The notes below the pieces were generated by a model, which saw only the letters and a list, made by a program, of their open reading frames with translations, was not told the origin of the DNA and made no database searches. From Opitutia bacterium Tous-C1TDCM (lineage in GTDB: Bacteria > Verrucomicrobiota > Verrucomicrobiia > Opitutales > Opitutaceae), in contig NEUS01000042.1 in the NCBI GenBank assembly GCA_002288455.1, positions 1 to 32,185 on the forward strand: a stretch of DNA of 32,185 bases, in the 5' to 3' direction. Position numbers and translations under genes: made by a program. Within the stretch, counting starts at the first letter, position 1; every line of letters starts with the position of its first letter. Below, in pieces: positions 8,301 to 15,434 of this stretch.

Positions 8301-10243
8301 GCGGGAGGCGGGGCGGTTTCGTCGACGAAGTAGGGAAACGTGAGCAGGGAGCGGTCGGGGTTGAGCAGGGCGACGTAGAAGTTCCGCGCCGTCATGAGGT
8401 CGGCGACGATGCGGTGGAGTTCGCGGAAGAGGGCGGGCAGGTCGTTGCCGGCGAGGACGGCCTGGGAGATGGCGTAGGTGGCGGCCTGGACGCGTTCGCG
8501 GCGGCGGCGATCGGTGATGTCGATGCCGACGGTGAGGACGGACGGCTCGCCGCCGAGCTCGAGGACGTCGCCGTGGATCAGGAAGTGGGTGAGGGCGCCG
8601 TCCTTGGCGCGGAAGTCGGCCTCGAAGTCGCGCACGGCGCGTTCCTCGCGGAGGCGGCGGATGAATTCCTCGCGTTGTTCGGGGCGGACCCAGAGGTCGA
8701 TTTCGTCGGCGGTGCGGCCGATGACATCCTCGCGGCGGTAGCCGCTGGCGCGGAGGAAGGCGGGGTTGGCCTCGGTGATGCGGCGATCGGAGAGCCGGGA
8801 GATCGCCATGAGGGCGGGGCTGGTGTGGAAGCTCTTCTCGAAATAGATGCGGGCCTCCCGCTGGGCGGCCTCGACCTGCTGCCGGTGGATGGCGGCGGCG
8901 GTCTGGTCGGCGACGAACATGAGCAGTTGCTTGTCGTCGTCGGAGTAGGCGTTCGGGTTGTGGTAATCCTGAAGGGCGATGACGCCGAGGGCGCGGCCCT
9001 CGACCTTGGGCGGGGCGCCCATCCATTGGGCGCAGGGATCGCCGCTGGGCTCGTAGTTGCCGCGGCGGCGGAGGGTGGCGACGACCTCGGCGTCGTGGGC
9101 GCGGAGGGGTTCGCCGGTGTCGATGACGAATTCGGTGACGCCGTTGCGGGGGGCGCGGGGTTCCGGGTGGGCCATCGTCTCGTCGACGAAGTAGGGAAAC
9201 GTGAGGAGCGAGCGGTCGGCGTTGAGGAGGGCGACGTAGAAATTCCGCGCGGGCATGAGGCCGCCGATGATGCGGTGGACCTTGGCGAGGAGGGCGGGGA
9301 GATCGTCGCCGCCGAGGACGGCCTGGGAAATCTCGTAGGTGGCGGTCTGGATCTGGGTGCGGCGGCGGCGCTCGCTGACGTCGATGCCGACGGTGAGCAT
9401 GCAGGGGCTGCCGCCGAGCTCGATGATGTCGGCGTTGAGCAGGAGGGCGCGGATATTGCCGGACTTGCTGCGGAATTCGGCCTCGAAGTCGCGCACCTGT
9501 TTGTCGCGGCGGATACGGGCGAGGAAATCGTCGCGCTGCGCCGGTTGGAGCCAGAGGCCGAGCTCGAGGGTGGTGCGGCCGATCAATTCCTCGCGGGAGT
9601 AGCCGGAGGCGCGGACGAAGGCGGGGTTGGCTTCGAGCAAGGTACCGTCGACGGCGCTGGCGATCGACATAAGGGCGGGGCTGGCATGGAAGCCGGTCTC
9701 GAAATAGCGCTGCGTCTCGCGTTGGGCGCTGAGGGAAAGTTCGAGTTCGTGGCGGGCGCGAATGAGGTCGGCGGTGCGCTCGGCGAGCAGGTTTTCGAGA
9801 CGACCCTGGAGTTCGAGCACGCTTTGCTCGGTGCGCTTGCGTTCGGTGATGTCGCGCAGGTGCGCGGTGTAGACGGGCGGGCCGTCGGTCGCGACGCGGG
9901 TGATGGCAAGCTCGACGGGAAACTCGGTGCCGTCGGCGCGCATGGCCGTGATCTCGATGCGTTGGCCGAGCATGCGCGGGGCTTCGCCGGCGAAGAGGCG
10001 GGCCATGCCGCGGCGGTGGCCCTCGCGGAGGGCGGGCGGCACGATAAGGTCGGTCATGTCGCGGCCGAGGACCTCGGCGCGGCGGTAGCCGAAGGTGCGT
10101 TCGGCGGCGGGATTGAAATCCAGGAAGCGGCCGACGTGGTCGACGCTGACGATGCAGTCGAGGGCGACATCGAGGATGCCGGCCAAGTGGGCCTGCAGGC
10201 GGGAGGAAGCGTCGGAGCGGGGATCGGCGTCGCGGGAAGACAT
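5348..10243 (-). CDS. Hybrid histidine kinase with five PAS and three GAF domains
   Basis: A 1631-residue sensor kinase without transmembrane segments. Order: PAS1 (about 16-135), coiled coil (136-178), PAS2 (179-293), GAF1 (300-460), PAS3 (463-578), GAF2 (585-745), PAS4 (750-867), GAF3 (870-1030), PAS5 (1036-1155), HisKA with H1186 (SVSHELRTP), HATPase_c (NLVSNAVKF near 1300, DTGPGI near 1337, GTGLGL near 1367) and a receiver domain with D1434/D1435, D1478 and K1531. A helical tail (1545-1631) lacks an obvious HPt histidine. The three PAS-GAF units are near copies of each other with spacings of 284, 287 and 286 residues. The ATG at 10243 is chosen because coding character and PAS homology begin there; the open frame continues to 10387 without domain content. 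The ligand is unknown; soluble PAS-GAF stacks usually sense redox state, small molecules or light. Confidence 0.93.
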   Translation of the reverse strand: MSSRDADPRSDASSRLQAHLAGILDVALDCIVSVDHVGRFLDFNPAAERTFGYRRAEVLGRDMTDLIVPPALREGHRRGMARLFAGEAPRMLGQRIEITAMRADGTEFPVELAITRVATDGPPVYTAHLRDITERKRTEQSVLELQGRLENLLAERTADLIRARHELELSLSAQRETQRYFETGFHASPALMSIASAVDGTLLEANPAFVRASGYSREELIGRTTLELGLWLQPAQRDDFLARIRRDKQVRDFEAEFRSKSGNIRALLLNADIIELGGSPCMLTVGIDVSERRRRTQIQTATYEISQAVLGGDDLPALLAKVHRIIGGLMPARNFYVALLNADRSLLTFPYFVDETMAHPEPRAPRNGVTEFVIDTGEPLRAHDAEVVATLRRRGNYEPSGDPCAQWMGAPPKVEGRALGVIALQDYHNPNAYSDDDKQLLMFVADQTAAAIHRQQVEAAQREARIYFEKSFHTSPALMAISRLSDRRITEANPAFLRASGYRREDVIGRTADEIDLWVRPEQREEFIRRLREERAVRDFEADFRAKDGALTHFLIHGDVLELGGEPSVLTVGIDITDRRRRERVQAATYAISQAVLAGNDLPALFRELHRIVADLMTARNFYVALLNPDRSLLTFPYFVDETAPPPAPRQPGFGLTEYVLNTAKPLRTTADDLTVLLRADARYKPTGKPSAIWLGAPLMLDGRAIGVITVQDYHSRSAYSDADLQLLMFVADQTAAAVHRRQVEAAQRESRAFFEKSFHSSPALMTINRLEDRRMLEVNPAFTAASGYARDEVIGRTTQDLRLWVHEAARHEFVQRIGLQGFVRDFQADFRAKDGRIVTLLVNADVLDLSGERCVLTVGIDVTERRRREQVQAATFQISRTVLAGDDLASLFAEVHRIVGDLMPAKNFYIALLGPDERELSFPYFVDEYVPPPPPRPVGNRFTDYVIATRRPQSLTAPELDAVLAARGDFVRLDRPAAQRLGAPLLVGGRALGMLALQDYTNPNAYGPDELRLLNFVAEQTAVAVQRRQAEAALALAEKRYRSIFENAVEGLYVTSPEGRFLSANPALARMLGYASPADLVAEVGDISRDFYARPERRADFIAQVSARDQISDFESEVRRRDGSTFWISESVRAVRNAQGALDHFEGVALDITERREAARALQLAKEAADAASRAKSYFLASVSHELRTPLNGILGYTQILRRDAALSAKQREGVRVIHESADHLLALINDVLDLSKIEAGRIELHPADFDLPAFATGVEAVFTPRAKEKSILFETAVAADLPRWVRGDEQRLRQIVFNLVSNAVKFTKAGGVVFSVQTVPAAADRPAAIRFSVSDTGPGIAAEDLKKLFEPFTQVGHQAGTAASGTGLGLAISRSLVERMGGRLAVESQPGWGSRFWFDVALPSAAAAPAAPARSQRIVGYAGDRRRVLVVDDNATNRAVVVDMLAPLGFDLAEAASGETSLDVAAAFAPDLVLMDLRLPGGIDGLEATRRLRRSPRGPALRIAAVSASAYDLDRSECFAAGCDEFLAKPFREEELWALVARTLGLAWNYAEIEATQTPFALALHPPPPAEAAAIYELAAKGDVVAIRARAEALLALDPKYAPFAQSVLDLATRFKMKAIRQFVARYTT
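7139..9709 (-). repeat. Three tandem PAS-GAF coding repeats (about 858 bp each)
   Basis: Within the hybrid kinase, modules at 8858-9709, 7997-8857 and 7139-7996 encode the same order of motifs: FHxSPALM, then EANPAF or EVNPAF, ASGY, VLTVGID or MLTVGID, ARNFYVALL or AKNFYIALL, FPYFVDE, and ALQDY or VQDY. This indicates two rounds of in-frame duplication. The third copy is the most diverged in its GAF half. Confidence 0.9.
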
Positions 10244-10415
10244 CGCGGAATCGGGAGGGGCTGGCGCGAGCGAAACGGCGGGTGGGCATTCTAGATAATA
10301 CCGTGGGTCACGGAGGGCACGGAGGTCGGGCGGAAAACCGAAGCCGCCGCGCGTGCATCCGGCCGATAAACCGCTACCCTGGCGCAACGGGCCGGCGCGA
10401 CGGCCGCGTCCAGGT
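10244..10415. promoter_or_regulatory. Possible promoter region of the hybrid kinase
   Basis: On the minus strand an AT-rich TATTAT (10300 to 10295) stands out in otherwise GC-rich DNA, about 52 bp upstream of the kinase ATG, and could be a -10 element; no good -35 is seen at the expected distance. Just upstream lies a short CACGGAGGG repeat (about 10309-10325). The rest of this 172-bp spacer shows nothing recognisable. Confidence 0.3.
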
Positions 10416-10865
10416 CTATTTGCCGAGGGACTTCAGATAGGCGGCGACGGCGATGGCGTCGTCGGTGCTGAAGCGGAACTGCGGCATGGGCGGGCGGGGC
10501 TCGGTGCCGTCGGGGCGTTTGCCGGTGCGGAGAAACGCGACGGCCTGCTCGAGGTTCATGGTGGGGAGACCGGCGATGGGCGGGGCGACGGGGGACCAGG
10601 GCATCGGGACGGTGGGTTGGAACGGGAGGGCGGCGCCTTTGAGCCAGAGCGCGCGGACGAATTCGCCCTTTTCGTTGCGCGGGGAATGGCAGTCGGCGCA
10701 GAGCCCGACGTGTTCGACGAGGTAGCGGCCGCGGAGGAGGAGCGGGTCCTGGTTTTGGGCGGCGCCGAGGGCGGGTGCGGCGGCGGCGGGAGCGGCGGAG
10801 GCCGCGGCGACGGTGAGCCAGAAGGCGCCGAGCGCGGCGAGGGTGGAGCGGGTTTTCGTTTTCAT
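10416..10865 (-). CDS. Secreted monohaem c-type cytochrome
   Basis: A 149-residue exported protein. A signal peptide spans residues 1 to about 25 (MKTKTRST, hydrophobic core, Ala-rich cleavage region). The haem-attachment motif CADCH is at 56-60, with the probable axial Met127 in PPMPQF. The ending AIAVAAYLKSLGK is the typical C-terminal helix of class I cytochromes c. It would act in the periplasm as an electron carrier. The ATG at 10865 is chosen because the signal peptide starts there; an in-frame ATG at 10958 would add 31 Arg-rich residues before the signal. It is the last gene of the minus-strand cluster that includes the globin. Confidence 0.9.
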   Translation of the reverse strand: MKTKTRSTLAALGAFWLTVAAASAAPAAAAPALGAAQNQDPLLLRGRYLVEHVGLCADCHSPRNEKGEFVRALWLKGAALPFQPTVPMPWSPVAPPIAGLPTMNLEQAVAFLRTGKRPDGTEPRPPMPQFRFSTDDAIAVAAYLKSLGK

Positions 10866-10954
10866 GGACAAAGGAAGGGCGGGATCGGATTGCCGGGAGC
10901 CGGCGGCCGGACGGGTGCGGCGCAACGGGTGCAGCGGGCGAAAGGAAGTGCGTT

Positions 10955-11146
10955 TCATGCGACGGCGCGGAGGGCGAGGACGGCGGTGGGGGCGGGCCGG
11001 CGCGAGGAGCGGCGGAGCTGAGGCCGGGGGGCCGCGGGCCGCGGGAAATGGGCCGGGGCGCCGACGGGGAGCGGCGGCAAGGCGGGGAACGGGGCGCGTT
11101 CCAGGCGGAACGCGACCGGCATCGAGATCGGATAGAAGGAGCCCAT
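10955..11146 (-). CDS. Hypothetical 63-aa protein
   Basis: A short Pro/Arg/Ala-rich reading frame between the 33-aa membrane peptide (36 bp upstream) and the cytochrome c gene (89 bp downstream). The N-terminus MGSFYPISMPVAFRLE looks more protein-like than the low-complexity remainder. Position inside a compact same-strand cluster argues for a gene, but composition alone could be chance in this GC-rich DNA. No domain is recognised. Confidence 0.35.
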   Translation of the reverse strand: MGSFYPISMPVAFRLERAPFPALPPLPVGAPAHFPRPAAPRPQLRRSSRRPAPTAVLALRAVA

Positions 11147-11182
11147 GGCGGGAAGGAAAAGGAGACGCGCGGAGCAGCGGGG

Positions 11183-11284
11183 TCAGGCGGCGACCATGAG
11201 CAGCAGTTGCAGCAAGCAGCCGACGAGCAGCGAGACGGCTGCCGCTCCGCGCGAAAGGTAGTGGGAATCGGGATACGGGAACAT
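11183..11284 (-). CDS. Putative 33-aa single-span membrane protein
   Basis: A very short frame begins with ATG at 11284 and ends with TGA at 11183-11185. It encodes a polar N-terminus (MFPYPDSHYLSRG) followed by one hydrophobic segment from about residue 14 to the end (AAAVSLLVGCLLQLLLMVAA). It sits 19 bp after the globin stop and 36 bp before the next small frame, all on the same strand. Small one-span proteins often accompany haem and respiratory proteins, so it may be real; no homologue is recognised. Confidence 0.45.
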   Translation of the reverse strand: MFPYPDSHYLSRGAAAVSLLVGCLLQLLLMVAA

Positions 11285-11303
11285 GGGAGGGGAGCCCGCG
11301 GGA

Positions 11304-11729
11304 TCAGGCGGCCGCGGGGGCGGCGGCGCGCTGGGCCTCGATCATGGTGTTGGCGAGGAGGGAATAGACGGAGACCCAGGCGCCGCGGACGGCGGGGGTG
11401 AATTCCGGGCCGAGGGCTTTCTCGAGCGTCCAGAGCAGCGCGGCGCCGACGGTGGCGTAGTGGTCTTCGGTGACGCCGTAGCCGCCGTGGCGGGCGCCGA
11501 GGGCGCGGACGGCGGGGACGAGGGCGTCGATTTTCTCGAGGCCGGCGACCGCGGCGGCGATCATGGCCATGAGCTTGCGGCCCTGCTCGGTCATGTCGCC
11601 GCGGAAGAAGGCGCGGAGCGACGGATCGAGTTCGAAGAGACGGGCGTAGAAGAGGGCGGCGGCTTGGTCGGCGCGGGGGACGACTTGGCGGAAGGAAGCT
11701 TGGACGAGGGCGATTTCGGCGGGGTGCAT
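11304..11729 (-). CDS. Single-domain globin, Hell's Gate globin-like
   Basis: A 141-residue three-on-three globin. Key haem-pocket residues can be placed: Tyr28 (B10) in LFYARLF, Phe41/Phe42 (CD1 region) in LRAFF, Gln49 (E7) in TEQGRKLM and proximal His81 (F8) in LGARHGGYGV. Tyr-B10 with Gln-E7 is the arrangement known from Hell's Gate globin I of Methylacidiphilum, which the whole sequence resembles, and from flavohaemoglobins, where it supports tight O2 binding and NO dioxygenation. There is no reductase domain. It is flanked on the same strand by a 78-aa membrane protein (48 bp upstream) and a 33-aa membrane peptide, with a cytochrome c further down, so an O2/NO-related respiratory role is likely (inference). 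Confidence 0.93.
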   Translation of the reverse strand: MHPAEIALVQASFRQVVPRADQAAALFYARLFELDPSLRAFFRGDMTEQGRKLMAMIAAAVAGLEKIDALVPAVRALGARHGGYGVTEDHYATVGAALLWTLEKALGPEFTPAVRGAWVSVYSLLANTMIEAQRAAAPAAA

Positions 11730-11777
11730 GGCGGCAAGGGACGGGAGGAAGTGGAGCGGGGGAGGGATCGGCTCGGA

Positions 11778-12014
11778 TCAGGCGGCGAGACGATGGGCCT
11801 CGGTGCCGGCGAAGCGGGCGGGGGCGGCGACGGTCGCGGCCGGCACGGCGAGGCGCGGGAGCCGCACGCGGCGGCAGCGTTGCACGTAGTCGAGGTGGAT
11901 GACGGCGCCGAGACCGGCGGTGACGAAGAGCGTGCCGGCGGCGGCGGCGCTGAAGGGAAGGGCGGCGACCGCGGCGAGGGCGGCGACGAGAGCGGGAAGC
12001 GGGAGCGATTTCAT
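11778..12014 (-). CDS. Small membrane protein (78 aa)
   Basis: A 78-residue protein with two closely spaced hydrophobic stretches (about 5-22 and 24-40), followed by a basic segment (DYVQRCRRVRLPR, 42-54) and an Ala-rich tail. It resembles small two-span proteins I associate with Opitutaceae, but I cannot name a family. The ATG at 12014 is chosen because the hydrophobic N-terminus begins there. It is the first gene of the globin cluster and is divergent from the response regulator at 12170. Confidence 0.65.
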   Translation of the reverse strand: MKSLPLPALVAALAAVAALPFSAAAAGTLFVTAGLGAVIHLDYVQRCRRVRLPRLAVPAATVAAPARFAGTEAHRLAA

Positions 12015-12124
12015 CGGAGGACGGTTGGATTTGATGGGCAGACGATACCGGGATTCCGCGCGGCGCGGTATGGGCCGGACGGGGGTGGGCCGAACGGCCC
12101 AGGCGACCGGGGTGCCGCGGCGGG

Positions 12125-12146
12125 CCGGCGGCTTTACATCCGCCGG
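12125..12146. promoter_or_regulatory. Inverted repeat upstream of the response regulator
   Basis: Perfect 7-bp arms CCGGCGG (12125-12131) and CCGCCGG (12140-12146) flank CTTTACAT, ending 23 bp before the GTG start of the regulator. It could be an operator for autoregulation or for control of the divergent globin cluster, or a 5'-leader hairpin. In GC-rich DNA such arms can also arise by chance. Confidence 0.35.
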
Positions 12147-12169
12147 ACGGCGCCGCACGCTGCCGCGCC

Positions 12170-12811
12170 GTGAAACGCATTTTGGTCATCGACGACGACG
12201 CGCGGTTGCGCGCGCACTACACCGAATTGCTGCGCCTGGAGGGCTACGAAATCATCGAGGCCCGCAACGGCCGCGAAGGCGTGGCGCGGGCGAAGGCGGA
12301 CGCGCCCGACCTGGTGATCTGCGACATCACGATGCCGGAGATGAACGGCCACCGCGTGCTCGAGACGCTGCGCGGCGAGCCGAAGACGGCGCACCTGCCC
12401 TTCGTGTTTCTCACCGGCTGGAGCGAGCAGGAGGACATCCGCACCGGCATGAATCTCGGGGCCGACGACTATCTGACGAAGCCCGTGGTGCCGGACGAAT
12501 TGCTGGCGGCGGTGCGGGCGCGCCTGCGGCGGGCGGAATTGGCGGCGACCGCGGCGGCGAAGGCGGCCCCGGCGCGGAACAGCGGCGGCGGCGAACCGCA
12601 TCCCGGACAATTGGAAATACTCGGCCTGACGCCGCGCGAGGCCGAGGTGCTATTCTGGGTGGCGCGCGGGAAGACCAACGACGAAATCGCCACCGTGCTC
12701 GGCATCGGGCTCACGACGGTGAAGAAATATCTGGAGAGCACGTTCGCGAAACTCGGCGTCGAGAACCGGACGAGCGCGGCGGCGATGGCGCTGGAAACTC
12801 TGAATGGATAA
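12170..12811 (+). CDS. LuxR/NarL-family response regulator
   Basis: A 213-residue two-component regulator. The receiver domain (1-118) has acidic D8-D10, phosphoacceptor D52 (VICDITMPEMNG), the T/S position in FLTGWS and the conserved Lys in YLTKPV. After an Ala-rich linker (about 120-148) comes a LuxR-type helix-turn-helix (about 152-210: LTPREAEVL, then GKTNDEIATVLGIG, then TVKKYLESTFAKLGVENRT). It should bind DNA as a dimer once phosphorylated. The start is a GTG at 12170. It is divergent from the globin cluster with 155 bp between, and no cognate kinase is adjacent on the same strand; the kinases at 4181-10243 are candidates. Confidence 0.93.
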   Translation: MKRILVIDDDARLRAHYTELLRLEGYEIIEARNGREGVARAKADAPDLVICDITMPEMNGHRVLETLRGEPKTAHLPFVFLTGWSEQEDIRTGMNLGADDYLTKPVVPDELLAAVRARLRRAELAATAAAKAAPARNSGGGEPHPGQLEILGLTPREAEVLFWVARGKTNDEIATVLGIGLTTVKKYLESTFAKLGVENRTSAAAMALETLNG

Positions 12812-12948
12812 AACCGGAATTCGGAAACCGGAGACCGGAACTTTGTGAGACCGGAACTCGGAAACTGGATACCGGAGACGGGTGGCCAGGCTGAAGGCTG
12901 AGAGCTGAACGCTGTAAGCTCCGCGCCGCGGCGGCGCGGTGCGCACGT
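12812..12948. repeat. Heptad array of GGAAACC and GCTGAAG units
   Basis: From 12815 to about 12880 the sequence runs in CCGGAAY, TCGGAAA and CCGGAGA units of 7 nt. From about 12888 to 12922 it changes to AGGCTGA, GAGCTGA and ACGCTGT units, still with a 7-nt period. A CG-rich palindromic stretch follows. No gene is present. Confidence 0.75.
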
Positions 12949-12980
12949 AAAAGCGCCGCGAGCGGGGAGGCTCGCGGCGC
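12949..12980 (-). terminator. Rho-independent terminator of the NlpC/P60-like gene
   Basis: A perfect 11-bp stem pairs GCGCCGCGAGC (12953-12963) with GCTCGCGGCGC (12970-12980) around a 6-nt loop. On the minus strand it is followed by TTTT (12952 to 12949). It lies 25 bp after the stop codon of the gene ending at 13006. Confidence 0.8.
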
Positions 12981-13005
12981 GGGGAGAGATCGACTTGGGG
13001 GCGGA

Positions 13006-13911
13006 TCAGAGGGCGGGCATCCGGCCGATGACGGCTTCGTAGGTGGACTGAAGCTTCAGGCGGGAGTGGAGGCCGTTGAGCCAGGCGGCTTGGTTCGTGG
13101 CGTAGTCGGAATTCGGCAGGCTCCAGGTGTGGCCGACGATGCCGAAGTTCGCGTCGACGAGGATGCCGATCTTGCCGGTGCCGACGCCGGCGATCTGGGT
13201 GTCGACGCCGTTGACGTTGACGATGCGGGTGTCGGCGCTGTGCACGCCGCTCGAGCTGTCGAGGACCTCGACTTCGTAGTAGGTCGTGCCGGCGAGGGTG
13301 GCGTCGGCGCCTTCAAGCTCGGACGGATAGGCTTTGCCGCTCTGGAGGTCGACGTTGACGATGATCATGGCGTGGTCGTTTTCGTCGGAGCCGATTTTCC
13401 ACCAGAGAAGGATGTCGCCGGGCAGGGCTTGGTCGAGGCGGGTGACCTGGGCGGCGAAGCCTTTGCCCTGCTTGAGCAGCGCGATGTACTGGTAGGGCGC
13501 GGGGCTGGAGGACTTCTTCGAGGTGTTGAGGATTGGGTCGACGAAGGAGTAGCTGTACCAGCTCCAGTTGTACGCGGACTTCAGCAGGTGCGTGACGAGC
13601 GGGGCGCACTTGGTGTTGTTGCCGGGTAGGACGCCGCCGCCGACATTGAGGAAGCGGATGAACGAAGCGTCGGTGGCGCTGTTCCAGCTGCCGCCGTAGC
13701 GGTTGAGCGGGACGTTGGCGGCGTCGGTGAAGATGCCCTGGTCCTGGGCGGCGGTGATTTCGTCGACGAGCTGCAGGCCCTTGGCGAGGTGCGCGGGCTG
13801 GGCGGCGAAGGTGTTGACGGCGCCGAGGAGGACGGCGGAGCCGATGGCGAGCGTGGCGAAGAAGCGGGTCCAGGAGGGCCGCGCGGAATCGAGGGAGGAG
13901 ACGAGATGCAT
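13006..13911 (-). CDS. Secreted NlpC/P60-like (papain-fold) protein
   Basis: A 301-residue exported protein. Residues 1-37 form a signal peptide (basic WTRFF, hydrophobic core 19-33, cleavage near NTFAA). Cys102 in NNTKCAPLVTHLL, PGDILLWW (164-171) and His180 in DHAMIIVNVD are arranged like the catalytic Cys, the PGD turn and the His of NlpC/P60 or CHAP amidases. The family call is inference from these motifs. Likely substrates are peptidoglycan peptides or a cell-surface peptide. It lies 140 bp downstream of the 295-aa gene on the same strand and ends in a strong terminator. Its Asn/Ser/Tyr-rich composition differs from the Arg/Ala-rich neighbours, as is usual for a secreted protein. Confidence 0.75.
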   Translation of the reverse strand: MHLVSSLDSARPSWTRFFATLAIGSAVLLGAVNTFAAQPAHLAKGLQLVDEITAAQDQGIFTDAANVPLNRYGGSWNSATDASFIRFLNVGGGVLPGNNTKCAPLVTHLLKSAYNWSWYSYSFVDPILNTSKKSSSPAPYQYIALLKQGKGFAAQVTRLDQALPGDILLWWKIGSDENDHAMIIVNVDLQSGKAYPSELEGADATLAGTTYYEVEVLDSSSGVHSADTRIVNVNGVDTQIAGVGTGKIGILVDANFGIVGHTWSLPNSDYATNQAAWLNGLHSRLKLQSTYEAVIGRMPAL

Positions 13912-14051
13912 GGGAGCGGGTGATTCGGGTTCGGTGTGTCGCGGGACGGGATGTCCTGCGAACGCCGCCATGATGCCCGAAACGCCGCGGCGCCGGTATT
14001 GGCCGAACGGGAGTGGGCCGAAAGACGAAGACGCGCCCGGCGCGCGGCCTT

Positions 14052-14939
14052 TCAGGCGGCGAGCAGGCGGTCGCAGAGGGCGAGCAGGCGGGCGCGCAGG
14101 GGCTCGCCGCGGGCGGAGAAGGCGCGCTGGCGGCGCTCGTATTCGGCGCGGCCGGCGGGCGTTTCGATCGGGATGGGCGGGAAACCGAGCGCGGCGAAAT
14201 CGTAGGGGCTGGCCTGCATATCCGTTTCGCGGATATCGCGCGCGAGTTCGAAGGCGTCGGCGACGAGCTCGGCGGGCGAGAACGGCGCGAGTTTGAAGGC
14301 CCACTTGTAGAGGTCCATGTTCGCGTGCAGGCAGCCGCGCTGCTCGAGGCGGGCGGTGTCGGTGCGCGTCGGCTGCAGTCGGTTCAGCGGCCGGGCGGGC
14401 GCGGTGAAGAAGCGGAAGGCGTCGAAGTGAGAGCAGGTGACCGGCGAGGCTTCGACGATGCGGGCGAGGGCGTCGGGCGGGTAGCGCAGGGGCCAGGCGT
14501 TGTGGCGGACTTCGTCCGGAGTTTGCCGATACACCATCGCCCATTCGTGGAGGCCGAAGCAGCCGAAGAAGGCGGGGCGTTCCTGCATGCCGGCGAGCAG
14601 GCCGCGCAGCCAGAGGAGAAATGTGCGGCGATGGGCGGGCAGGGCGGCGGGGTCGAGGCCGACGGTGCCGTCGGGAAACTCCCGGTACTCGGGCCAGTGC
14701 AGAAATTCGCGCGCCCCGGGGCCGGCGAGGAGGACGTCGGGGCCCGGATGCCAGCGGCGGAGCCAGGCGGGGCGGAAGCCGTAGTAGGTGAACAGGAAAT
14801 CGTAGACGGGATGTTTCTCGCCGCGCTGCGCGCGGACCTGGTGCGGGTCGGTCCACGCGCGCACGCGGGTGTCGTGGGCGGCGCGGCGGGCCTGCCAGTC
14901 CGCTTCGGCGAGGACCGACGGAGCCGGGGCGGTGATCAT
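14052..14939 (-). CDS. Conserved protein, often labelled 3-methyladenine DNA glycosylase
   Basis: A soluble 295-residue protein. Recognisable segments are WTDPHQVRAQRGEKHPVYDFLFTYYGFRPAWLRRWHPG, FGCFGLHEWAMVYR, CSHFDAFRFF and RGCLHANMDLYKWAFKL. These match, from memory, a family common in Actinobacteria and scattered elsewhere that databases label 3-methyladenine DNA glycosylase. I see none of the usual glycosylase folds in it, so the activity is doubtful. The start overlaps the stop of the upstream 162-aa gene as ATGA, pointing to translational coupling. Confidence 0.75.
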   Translation of the reverse strand: MITAPAPSVLAEADWQARRAAHDTRVRAWTDPHQVRAQRGEKHPVYDFLFTYYGFRPAWLRRWHPGPDVLLAGPGAREFLHWPEYREFPDGTVGLDPAALPAHRRTFLLWLRGLLAGMQERPAFFGCFGLHEWAMVYRQTPDEVRHNAWPLRYPPDALARIVEASPVTCSHFDAFRFFTAPARPLNRLQPTRTDTARLEQRGCLHANMDLYKWAFKLAPFSPAELVADAFELARDIRETDMQASPYDFAALGFPPIPIETPAGRAEYERRQRAFSARGEPLRARLLALCDRLLAA

Positions 14940-15424
14940 GTCGCGAAGGTGCGCTCGAGCGATTGCCCGGGGCCGAGCGGGCGCCAGGCGGCGCCGAATT
15001 CGCGCAGGGCGAGGCGCACACGGGCGAGTTCTTCGGCGTCGAGATCCGGGGGCGGCACGCCGCGGCGGCGGCAGGCAAGGATCAGTTTTTCGGCAAAGGC
15101 GGCGGGGTCGGAGGCGCCGCCCCAGAGCTCGGCTTGCAGGCATTCGGCGAGGGCGGAGCTTTGGTGAAGCTGCGGTTCGCGGACGGGGCCGGCGGGCAGA
15201 GCGCGGGCGCGGGCGGCGACGGCGGGGGCGTCCGCGCCCGCGGCGACCAGGCCGAAGAGGGCGTCGTGCCAGCCGAGGACGGTTTCGGCGACGAAGTGCA
15301 CGGCCTCGCGCGGGAGCACGCCCTCGCGGGGGAGCGGCACGACGGAGGCGGAGCCGTCGGGCCGCACGCAGGCGAGTTGGTCGGCGGGGGCGGCGGGCGG
15401 GGCCTTGGTGAAGCGGGCGAGCAT
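14936..15424 (-). CDS. Hypothetical protein (162 aa)
   Basis: A soluble Ala/Arg-rich protein of 162 residues. There is no signal peptide, and no family is recognised. The central stretch AVHFVAETVLGWHDALFGLVAAG looks helical, and DPAAFAEKLILACRRRG followed by LALREFGAAWRPLG suggests an all-alpha fold. The gene starts 10 bp after the stop of the amidohydrolase-like gene and overlaps the next gene by 4 bp, so it belongs to the operon. Confidence 0.75.
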   Translation of the reverse strand: MLARFTKAPPAAPADQLACVRPDGSASVVPLPREGVLPREAVHFVAETVLGWHDALFGLVAAGADAPAVAARARALPAGPVREPQLHQSSALAECLQAELWGGASDPAAFAEKLILACRRRGVPPPDLDAEELARVRLALREFGAAWRPLGPGQSLERTFAT

Positions 15425-15434
15425 CGCGGGGGAC

